Assembly (NCBI GenBank): GCA_003427395.1
Contig: BFEA01000533.1
Coordinates: 1,016,770 to 1,037,152, forward strand
Origin: Chara braunii
Taxonomy: Eukaryota; Streptophyta; Charophyceae; Charales; Characeae
Direction of reading: 5' to 3'
DNA length: 20,383 bases
Position numbers and translations under genes: made by a program. Below, piece by piece: positions 8,398 to 15,085 of this stretch (position 1 is its first letter; every line of letters starts with the position of its first letter). Under the pieces are notes generated by a model. It ran no database searches. It saw nothing but the letters and a program-made list of their open reading frames with translations, and was not told the DNA's origin.

Positions 8398-8860
8398 TAC
8401 GTTGTCGAGCGCATCGGCCCCCCGCGCGATCGAGGGTCATCCCGACCATGTCACGCAGGAGTTACACGATAAAACAAAACACCGAGACAACTTGGGGACA
8501 ATGTTAAATAGTTTCTGCGAGCCGCTGAGGCGGTGCACGGTCGCGTCGTCCCTCTGTCGCTCTAACTGGGTGCGCCAGCTTGCACATCCCCCGGCCCCCT
8601 ATGACAAGAGAGGTTTCCGCGGGGCAGAATCTTTCTTCTCTAAGGGGTTATCACCAACCTCGTGGGTGTATCCCTACCGAGCTACTAACCCACATGCGAA
8701 AGCTTTTACATGCAGTTGCAGAGGTGGGTCAGCCGAGGGCGTTTGCTCGCACGCTGTAGTATAGGTATACGTGATTAAACGTCTGTTGAACCTGGACGCC
8801 GTCCGTCACTTAGGGCACTGATCTCCTAAGGATGAAGCGTACGCCAGTCGACTAGAGCGG
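8398..8860 (-). mobile_element. Right inverted flank of the satellite block
   Basis: This is the inverted, diverged counterpart of 4545-4968, aligned from the array edge outward through shared blocks (CGTTGTCGAGC, GTCACGCAGGAGTT, TGCGCCAGC, GAGCTAC, CGAAAG, GTAGTATAGG). It carries an extra segment of about 70 bp near 8465-8530 relative to the left copy. A 129-codon plus frame spans 8375-8764 but begins in satellite DNA and has no family resemblance, so it is taken as chance. With the left flank and the arrays it forms one inverted structure of more than 4 kb. Homology weakens beyond about 8770. Confidence 0.6.
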
Positions 8861-8945
8861 TTTCAATCAAGTATAGAAACCATGAACAACTTGACCCTAG
8901 TCCCTTGTACACAATTTTCCAATACAAATATAGATATATATGTAA

Positions 8946-8951
8946 TTTATT
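8946..8951 (-). terminator. AATAAA polyadenylation-signal match
   Basis: On the minus strand AATAAA lies 33 bp after the stop codon of the 101-codon ORF. The surroundings are AT-rich, so the match could be chance. Its placement is what a eukaryotic 3' end would show. Confidence 0.3.
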
Positions 8952-8984
8952 CAGACAAAATCACCAAAAATAATACACATGAAG

Positions 8985-9290
8985 TCACTCTTTCAAATCA
9001 ATCAGCTCAACAATTATAGCACAATTCTTTAATAGGTTTGTTCTGGCGAAAAGGATCATGCTATCGTGCTTTCCTCCTCGTTGTCGATATAGTCGATACA
9101 TAAATTCCTTTTTCAGGCCTTTTAAGCTAAAGTCTGACTTTTCCAAGTCTAAATTTAGGATAACATCGTGTCTACAGAAGCTTGCCATGAATAGCTTCTG
9201 CAAGTAAATACCACTGTTACCATGCAGATCAACAAGTGATCTGGTTCCTGGCCGAAGTTTGAAATCTCGGTTCGACTCCACCTCCACCAT
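8985..9290 (-). CDS. Hypothetical 101-residue protein, unrecognised
   Basis: An ATG-initiated frame with G at +4 and an in-frame TAG two codons upstream, so the start is well bounded. The product is mixed and basic, without low-complexity runs: acidic/basic N-terminus (MVEVESNRDF), middle part with FMASFCRHDVILNLDLEK, basic centre (YRLYRQRGGKHD) and hydrophobic end (CAIIVELIDLKE). I see no signal peptide, membrane segment or zinc motif, and it resembles no family I know. A poly(A)-signal match follows. It lies on the same strand as, and downstream of, the coding traces at 9535-11090, so it may be the last exon or a surviving piece of that gene. A chance ORF is also possible. Confidence 0.3.
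   Translation of the reverse strand: MVEVESNRDFKLRPGTRSLVDLHGNSGIYLQKLFMASFCRHDVILNLDLEKSDFSLKGLKKEFMYRLYRQRGGKHDSMILFARTNLLKNCAIIVELIDLKE
9269..9279 (+). promoter_or_regulatory. Match to the RNA polymerase III B-box
   Basis: GGTTCGACTCC fits the tRNA B-box consensus GGTTCGANTCC exactly and is followed by CCA-ending sequence (ACCTCCACCA, 9280-9289). Upstream I could not find a 5' acceptor arm or a convincing A-box, so this is at most a tRNA or SINE fragment. It overlaps the minus-strand ORF. Confidence 0.2.
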
Positions 9291-9331
9291 CGTCTACATC
9301 TTGCTTCTGACATGCGTCTTTATGCATGTGA

Positions 9332-9388
9332 TTACCCCTCAATGCATAAGCATGATAGTATCATTATCGGGGTAACCCAGATACTATC
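9332..9388. repeat. Hairpin with a possible pseudoknot
   Basis: GATAGTATC (9354-9362) and GATACTATC (9380-9388) form a perfect 9-bp stem with a 17-nt loop. The loop contains GGGGTAA (9369-9375), complementary to TTACCCC (9332-9338) just upstream, so an H-type pseudoknot or an alternative fold is possible. Confidence 0.45.
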
Positions 9389-9534
9389 CATCCGACGGTC
9401 CTGTCTACATAAAGTGTTTTTGTTTTGTGTTTTGAGATTACTTCGTGAAGCCATAAATAATATGGCTTCCTCGACAGGATTAGTCTATGTGAGGGGTTTT
9501 CTGGAATCTGACTAAGATTTTTAGAAAATGACGT

Positions 9535-11090
9535 CTAACCCTGGTAAACCTGTCGTCCACCACACACTTGAACCTCCAATAAATCCAATCGCGTAAGCTC
9601 GTCGTCGTAGAAAACCAGGGTCGTCGTCCGCCCACCTCGGATAACTCTAATGGTTCGAGTACCATAGAACGAAATCATTTGTAAGGCTAGTCTCCATGCT
9701 ATGACTCGAAGAGGCCGACTAAGTCCAAACAAATGTCTTGTCTCTGTATCCCGAATCCGAACAACGTCGAAACGTCAGTCGGACGAGGTAATCTTAATGC
9801 TCACAATGACTCGAGAGAGGCATTGGAGATTGCTCGCGTGGTGGAGATACAAAGTATATCCAAAAAACTCATCCGAGGTCCGAACCATATTGGTCCGGAA
9901 ATCCGCGCGAGTATTAGGGAAAAATCCCTCGCCATTGCGGAGCAATCCGATGCAGTCGATCCACTCAGTAGGAGAACCATCTCGAACCTGTAAAAATTGC
10001 TCCGCTCCTCTGATGAGATCGTCCTCAAGTGTATCACGAACCAGCAGGTACCTCGGGATGGTCAAATCTCGACGGACTCCAGGCATCTGCGCGTCAAAAT
10101 AAAACCGCATTAGTCGAGTAATCGTTCTTCGAGTTCATCCTCCTCGTCCTGTCATGCGTACTCAGAAAATGGCTCAACTCGTAGAACAATGAACTTGTTC
10201 GTCCGCACTCGTCTCGTATGATATATGTCGAAAAATGAATCATGTCGTTCATTCGTCCAAAGTACTAAGCGAACGAACGTCAACCTTATCTCAGGAATCT
10301 TATCCATTCGTGGGTTTATCTCATACGGCTGCATCACAACTAAGTTCATGTTGACAAAATCTCGTTCACGCAGTGGCCGCGCGAACTCATAATGAAGAAT
10401 ATTCAATCTAGTTTTTAACCTAAAAATAAGTCATCTAGGAGGATTCCGCGCACTGCCACCCCAGAACCGTGGAACATCCTCCTTAGAGTATAATTCATAC
10501 GGATTGGAGATGACTTGTCCTACTCTCTCTAGTCTTTCTCCATTATGTCTTTGGGAATCGGTTCATTCTCTCGCTGAGTCACTATTGCGGAAAAGGTAAC
10601 AGACCGTCATCCTTGCTGCCATTTGAAGAAAAAAAATGAGAGTAGTTACGCTAAAATCTTTGTTATTGAGTATTATTCACGCATTATTCTTCCCACTGGT
10701 TCGTGCTTCTTCTGACACGACCATCCGCAATAAGAGTGTCTAACTGCACTCTGCTTAAACTAGTATGACATGAACTGGGATGCTTATAGCACCAGTTCCC
10801 CATGCGTCAGTGGTTCTTAATATGACCACCAAAAAGGTATACTACAACAGTTTTTCCTTACGCGAGGCGCCAAAAAATTCTAGAGGCCTTTCCGTGAATA
10901 TACACTTGTCCTTCCCCTAGGAGGTGGTCTAGGATACCCCTCGTCCTCGCCCGAGACAACCTCGTATCTCAGAAGTTGGGCTGGCTCCACCACAACATCA
11001 TGATACCCCCCCGCAGACCGGTCCACTCCGAACCGATCACAAGGTCGGCCCCTAAGGCAATGAACCCCCGCCTCAGATGCCTCCTAGGAA
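9535..11090 (-). pseudogene. Decayed protein-coding sequence, unrecognised family
   Basis: On the minus strand a chain of coding-like frames runs from about 11090 to 9535. Open segments are 11080-10880, roughly 10620-10550, 10550-10152 (interrupted by one TGA near 10433), 10110-9775 and, in the same frame after a TGA at 9777-9775, down to a TAG at 9537-9535. At least two 1-nt shifts are needed (near 10550 and near 10120). Composition is protein-like: short motifs such as NPYELYSKEDVPRFWGG, MQPYEINPRMDKIPEI and FYDDELTRLDLLEVQV, and an acidic run QDEEDELEE just before the second shift. I recognise no domain, and no catalytic motif of a polymerase, integrase or transposase is visible. It may be a dead host gene, transposon gene or old viral-type insertion; the sequence does not decide. 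A small ATG peptide on the plus strand near 11067 is a shadow. Confidence 0.4.
10782..10805. repeat. Perfect short hairpin
   Basis: GAACTGG and CCAGTTC form a 7-bp stem around a 10-12 nt loop. It lies within the decayed coding stretch between open segments. Confidence 0.3.
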
Positions 11091-11099
11091 AAGGAAAGG

Positions 11100-11860
11100 A
11101 ATCTATCACGGTGAGCAAATGACCTCTTGCCGCCTGACGTCAAGAACAACTTAGATGAAGAATGATCACAGAAAGGAAAGTCATTCAGTCGGACGGGCAT
11201 AGACGGAGAGGGTCATTCGGGAAAGAACCGGTGACCTTGGGAAAAATCTATATCCATTCAGACTTTTTTTCTTAGTGATCGCTTTTTTTTTTTTTCGTCG
11301 TCTTCTTTCTTTTTCGGTTTGACACATACATACAAGTGTGGAGAAGTGAGAGCAACCAAACATTAGTCATCTCATGGCCAACCCACTTCCATTTCAATAA
11401 ACCACACATGCAGTCAGATCAGATGACAAGTTCAACAGAAACACAATGCAAACCCAAACTCGGGTCAGACTCACATTCACACGCGTCAACACACTTTTCC
11501 TCTACCTTTCATTGAACATTCAAAGAACGGGGTCGAGCAAAGTGTGGGTTCACTCAGGTGTGAAAGGATCCGAGTCAAACTGACTGACCACTGACCTTGA
11601 TTTTATTTGAGAAGTCGTACAACTCTTGTCTTCCGAATTGTATTACGGTGAGTCTTCAACAAAATGATCTACACCACTCTCTTGCTGCGACCACTTACCA
11701 CAACACCCCCTTATTTACTTTTCTGTAAGCGTCCCCGCCACTTGCTTCCACTGTCACCGCGTTACAGCGCCATCAAGTCCACGCCACCTCAAAACACACC
11801 ACTCTAGTGGTACCTCCCTTGCGCAAATGCCCAGTTGCCACTCAATGCAAAAATACTGCT
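11100..11860. other. Non-coding stretch
   Basis: No gene or named repeat. There is a T run at 11283-11295. From about 11380 the plus strand is CA-rich (many CACA/ACAC words). Confidence 0.4.
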
Positions 11861-11869
11861 ATCACCGCC

Positions 11870-12345
11870 GTAAATCTTGTGTCGTCGTTGTTAAAATATT
11901 TTGCAGTGTCTCCGCTCCACTGCCGTTAAACTTAGTGCCGCTGCCGCAAAAATTCGGCAGCGCTTCCGCACCACCGCCGTCAAACTTAATGCCACAGCCG
12001 TAAAACTTGCGTTGCCGCTGCAAAAGTTCGGCAGCACTTCTATACCACCACCGTAAAACCTTCGTCGCCGCTGCAGAAATTCGGCAACACTTCCGTATCA
12101 CCGTTGTTAAACTTAGTGTCATCGTCGTAAAACCTGCGTCGCCGCTGCCAAAGTCCGGCAACACTTTCGTACCACCACCGTAAAACCTGCGTCGCCACCT
12201 CAAAAATTCGACAGCACTTCCATACCACCGTCGTAAAACCTGTGTCATCGTCACAGAAATTCGGCAGCACTTCCATACCACCGCCGTAAAACCTGCGTCG
12301 CCGCCGCCCTGCTGCTGTAAAATTTTGGCAGCACTTCCACACCGT
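11870..12345. repeat. Minisatellite, 53-bp unit with optional 21-bp extension
   Basis: The segment CGGCAGCACTTCC recurs at about 11955, 12029, 12082, 12156, 12209, 12262 and 12326. Intervals are 74, 53, 74, 53, 53 and 64 bp, so a 53-bp unit (CCGTAAAACCTGCGTCGCC, then GCTGCAAAAATTCGGCAGC, then ACTTCCATACCAC) alternates with a form extended by about 21 bp that repeats part of the unit (AAACTTAGTGTCATCGTCGT). Neither 53 nor 74 is a multiple of three, so each unit is read in a shifted frame; the long minus frames here (11862-12281 and 12040-12402) are by-products and not genes. Confidence 0.8.
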
Positions 12346-12473
12346 AGTGGAAAAATGGCAGGCCAAAACTAGTAAAATTTGGGCCCCAGGCCTAAATTCC
12401 ACTGCGCTGCATCGTCGTAGCCTTGTCGTGTCCCTCGATCAATCCAATGGGACCAGCACCTGCCAGAGGGAAG

Positions 12474-13109
12474 GGGAACAGAGTGTTCCCTGCCTTGGCT
12501 ATGGCTGCCCTTCTCCTCCTCTCGCTCCACTGCGGTCCTCCAGCCTCCTTGAAGTCTTCAGGCAGCACCTCAGCTCCTCAGCAGCACTCCAGTGTGCACG
12601 TCACACAATTGACAGCACGAGTGCTTTTGTGTGGCAGCTGGGGACAGTTGCCTGTTTCATAGTGGCTGAGGAGGGTTGGACGTCACTCCAAACCCCAGGC
12701 AAAATCGCGGGCTCACAGCGAGCCCTTGATCTGGCCAAGATCCAGGGCTAATTGTGGCCGCACCACAGCCACAGCCTTAGTGTGGAGCAGTTCCTTTAAC
12801 TGCGCCATTTTATTTTTTCTTTTCTTTTTCCCAGCTATCTTGGAATCTCACGGGATAGCTGGGCTCCTGCCATTTCCAATTTTTTTTTTCTTTTATTTTT
12901 TTGATAAGGGGTTGAAGCGATACAACCCCTTTCAGTTTGATGTATCTGGACTTTTTTTACAGGGCAGATACATCGGGGAAAAGGTTGCACTTAGCCTTTT
13001 CCTTAGTGCCCCTTAAATTTCCAGGCTCCCTTCAAAAACGGGAGCCTGACAGTTACCTCTGGCAGCTTGTATTAGAGGTAACACCTCGTGAGTACAAGTG
13101 TCCTCACGA
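12474..13109. repeat. Hairpin-dense domain, part 1
   Basis: Successive perfect stems with unrelated arms: GGGAACA/TGTTCCC (12474-12490), GGGCTC/GAGCCC (12709-12725), GATCT/AGATC (12728-12742), GCAGTT/AACTGC (12787-12803), CCCAGCTATC/GATAGCTGGG (12830-12863), AAGGGGTTG/CAACCCCTT (12906-12931), GATGTATCTG/CAGATACATC (12939-12974), GGAAAAGG/CCTTTTCC (12977-13002), CAGGCTCCC/GGGAGCCTG (13022-13048), GTTACCTCT/AGAGGTAAC (13052-13082) and TCGTGAG/CTCACGA (13086-13109). From 12906 on, stems follow one another with 2-20 bp between them. A T-rich tract precedes some of them. No ORF follows this arrangement. Confidence 0.75.
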
Positions 13110-13185
13110 TAAGCAAGGAAAGAGAAAAAGAATAAAGAAGAAAAAAAATAAAGAAGAAAAAAAATAAAGAAAACGCTAACCCCTC
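13110..13185. repeat. A-rich tract
   Basis: A/AAG-rich low-complexity tract between two hairpin groups. Confidence 0.7.
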
Positions 13186-13325
13186 AACTGCAATGCTCCT
13201 TGCCGTAATTTGAGCCAGGAGCATGCAGTTGTCTGCCAACAACTGCTCCTTCCCTCTGCTGCCCTCCCCTAAAAACGGGGAGTACAGTTGTCAAGTTGGG
13301 AGGAGCAGGTCCTCCTACTCCCAAC
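13186..13325. repeat. Hairpin-dense domain, part 2
   Basis: AACTGCAATGCTCCT (13186-13200) pairs with AGGAGCATGCAGTT (13217-13230), 14 of 15 with one base missing. GCAGTTG (13225-13231) can instead pair with CAACTGC (13240-13246), giving two mutually exclusive hairpins. CTCCCC/GGGGAG (13264-13282) and GTTGGGAG/CTCCCAAC (13295-13325, enclosing AGGA/TCCT) follow. Confidence 0.65.
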
Positions 13326-13335
13326 CACCCCGTTT

Positions 13336-13340
<5 letters not shown>

Positions 13341-13392
<52 letters not shown>
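13341..13392. repeat. (CT)26 microsatellite
   Basis: Uninterrupted CT dinucleotide run, translating as Leu-Ser or Arg-Glu repeats in shadow frames. Confidence 0.97.
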
Positions 13393-13394
<2 letters not shown>

Positions 13395-13413
13395 AACTCC
13401 CGCATGCGCAGTG

Positions 13414-13484
13414 AGCCGCGAGATTCAAGATCTCGCGGCTACAGTGTTTGTCCCGAAGTAGAGTGGGAGCCTGTGTGCTCCCAC
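13414..13484. repeat. Two strong hairpins
   Basis: AGCCGCGAGAT/ATCTCGCGGCT (13414-13424 with 13430-13440) is an 11-bp perfect stem with loop TCAAG. GTGGGAGC/GCTCCCAC (13463-13470 with 13477-13484) is an 8-bp perfect stem with loop CTGTGT. Confidence 0.75.
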
Positions 13485-13533
13485 ACAGTCCAAATGACTG
13501 TTGTTGTTTTTTTTTTCCACGAGGTAGTTGCCT

Positions 13534-13534
<1 letters not shown>

Positions 13535-13566
<32 letters not shown>
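13535..13566. repeat. Poly-T tract (32 nt)
   Basis: Uninterrupted T run, with a shorter A run about 55 bp downstream (13623-13636). It may be the reverse-strand poly(A) tail of a retroposed sequence, but I could not define such an element. Confidence 0.9.
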
Positions 13567-13795
13567 CCAGTTGACTTTGTTTCAACCCTAAAAAAAAATA
13601 TTATAATAAAAATAATAATAAAGAAAAAAAAAAAAACCTGCAATGATGAATCAGCATAACGGCCCTACTCCAACGACCACAGCAACAGCAGTGGCTTGAC
13701 CACTACGTGAAGGAGACGTATTCTCCTACGTTCTGGCGAGAGATTCATTCGATTTTGGTCAACCGTATGAAAGAGGTCTTCCCTCTAGGAACTTT

Positions 13796-13820
13796 GCCCG
13801 TTCGTTTTTAACGAACGGGC
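13796..13820. repeat. 11-bp perfect hairpin, 3-nt loop
   Basis: GCCCGTTCGTT (13796-13806) and AACGAACGGGC (13810-13820) around TTT. A smaller AGAGG/CCTCT stem lies just before it (about 13772-13786). On the plus strand it is not followed by a U run, so it does not look like an intrinsic terminator. Confidence 0.8.
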
Positions 13821-14020
13821 GTTTTGTTGCTCGTAGGACCGAGAATCGAAGAATCTAAAAAAATTGGAATAAATAGTCTAAAAAAAATCTCAAGAAAAAA
13901 ATAAATAAATCATAAATCAACCTACCTTAGAACAAAAACGGCGCCTGCAACCGTTTATGGGGGACTGTAAATCCCACCACTCCGTAACGCGCTACATGAC
14001 CCTCACTTTTAATTAGTTCC
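13821..14020. other. AT-rich spacer
   Basis: Non-coding, with one short stem AAACGG/CCGTTT (13936-13941 with 13951-13956). Confidence 0.4.
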
Positions 14021-14071
14021 TTTTTTTTTTTTTTTTTTTTTTTTTAAAGTCGTTGGGTTATGCCAACGACT
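14021..14071. repeat. Poly-T (25 nt) followed by a 9-bp hairpin
   Basis: T run at 14021-14045, then AGTCGTTGG/CCAACGACT (14048-14056 with 14063-14071, loop GTTATG). This repeats the pattern of A/T tract plus perfect hairpin seen upstream. Confidence 0.75.
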
Positions 14072-14295
14072 ACAGTTACATGCCCCCCCTTCAACCATAT
14101 CATTAGGCGCCATGAGGCGCTATTTATTTATTTTTGTTATTTATTTATTTTTACTTTATTTTATTTTTAATTTATATCTGTCATCCTTGCGCAGGGCCCA
14201 TGCTTAACTACGCACGGCCAATCGGCCACGCAATCTTGCACGATCGTGCGGTCGGGATCAACTGCGCTATCCAAAAATAGCAGCTTCAAAAGGAG

Positions 14296-14620
14296 TTGCG
14301 CCCAGTAGGCAGGTTTTCGGGTTCGATCCCTGCATTTGCACCTGCATTTGCTGGGTGACAATCTGACGGTAGTATCTACTGGGGTAGCTGCTTTCACGGG
14401 AGCTACTTTGGTCGTCCTTCTATTTGAAGGGTGGCAGACCAGTAGGCCCCCTATCTTCAGGCTGTCGGGCTATCTTAAAAAAGGAGTCAACCCAAACTGT
14501 GTATTGTTGAGCTCGATCCTTGCATCTGTAGGGTAACAGTCCGATGGCGGTACCTACTGGGCTAGCTCATTTCTCATGTTGAGAAAGGAGCAACCGTTCT
14601 ATATGAAGGGTTGCGGTGTC
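14296..14620 (+). mobile_element. Two diverged tandem copies of a probable tRNA-derived SINE
   Basis: Copy 1 carries GGTTCGATCCC (14320-14330), matching the polymerase III B-box form GGTTCGANNCC, followed by TGCATTTG, a GGGTGACA segment and CTGACGGTAGTATCTACTGGG. Copy 2 (about 14490-14620) has AGCTCGATCC (14510-14519), TGCATCTG, GGGTAACA and CCGATGGCGGTACCTACTGGG, 190 bp downstream. A GCCCAGTAGG segment upstream of the copy 1 B-box is only a weak A-box candidate and too close. In both copies a hairpin pair follows whose arms differ but remain complementary: GTAGCT/AGCTAC (14384-14406) and TGGTC/GACCA (14409-14441) in copy 1; TTTCTC/GAGAAA (14570-14586) and GCAACC/GGTTGC (14590-14614) in copy 2. 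The apical TTCTATNTGAAGG is conserved. No poly(A) tail is evident. Confidence 0.45.
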
Positions 14621-14639
14621 CAGCAAGCCGTCCTCCAGC

Positions 14640-14664
14640 GCTTAGCAGGTTCTGCCTGCTAAGC
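14640..14664. repeat. 10-bp perfect hairpin
   Basis: GCTTAGCAGG (14640-14649) and CCTGCTAAGC (14655-14664) around TTCTG, directly after the second SINE-like copy. Confidence 0.75.
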
Positions 14665-15085
14665 CCGCCTCTTATCGTGGCTGGCTGGTCGGGTTGGCAG
14701 CCCACGGCCTTAACAACTGCCCCACTCAGCAGACCATAATGCCATTCCTTCCGGACCCCGACGTGAAAGCCCCGCGGACCCAACAAAAAATAAGATTTCC
14801 TCTTCCTTCCGCATCGCGGTGCCAACCTTCGTCGCGGCGACCCCTTTTCAATCTTCTTAGGCCCTGAATCGCCCGACTGACATTGTTTTAGGTAGAATAG
14901 GTCTAGCTTTAGTCTTTCCATGACCGCTCATCCCCGCGGTCTTGAAAACTATGGACAAATCGGAACATTCCAATAGCATGTTTATTTCATCACACCAAAT
15001 CCCTATAAACTTACATTAAAATTCAGACTTCGTCCGACATTGAAAATACAGGGCAGATACCTTTGTCAGGGTTTCTGTCCCGACA
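14665..15085. other. Non-coding stretch with two hairpins
   Basis: No convincing gene: the 115-codon minus frame (14574-14921) spans SINE-like DNA and has no family match. GACCGC/GCGGTC (14922-14941) is a 6-bp stem. TTGTC-A-GGG with CCC-GACAA (15063-15086) is an 8-bp stem with one bulged A whose right arm forms the edge of the satellite array. Confidence 0.45.

Noticed and set aside
8375-8764. 129-codon plus-strand ORF
   Set aside because: It starts inside satellite sequence, and its homologous inverted copy has a different, broken frame.
11862-12402. 139- and 120-codon minus-strand ORFs
   Set aside because: They are translations of the 53-bp minisatellite in overlapping frames.
13184-13643. 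ORFs with Leu-Ser, Arg-Glu or Phe/Lys runs
   Set aside because: Products of the (CT)26 run and the homopolymer tracts.
14690-14745. tRNA gene on the minus strand
   Set aside because: An AGTGG...TTAAGGC segment recalls a D-arm, but there is no B-box, acceptor stem or consistent cloverleaf.
12958-15062. Shared 13-mer ACAGGGCAGATAC at 12960 and 15050
   Set aside because: A few such 13-base coincidences are expected in a window of this size, and the flanks do not align.
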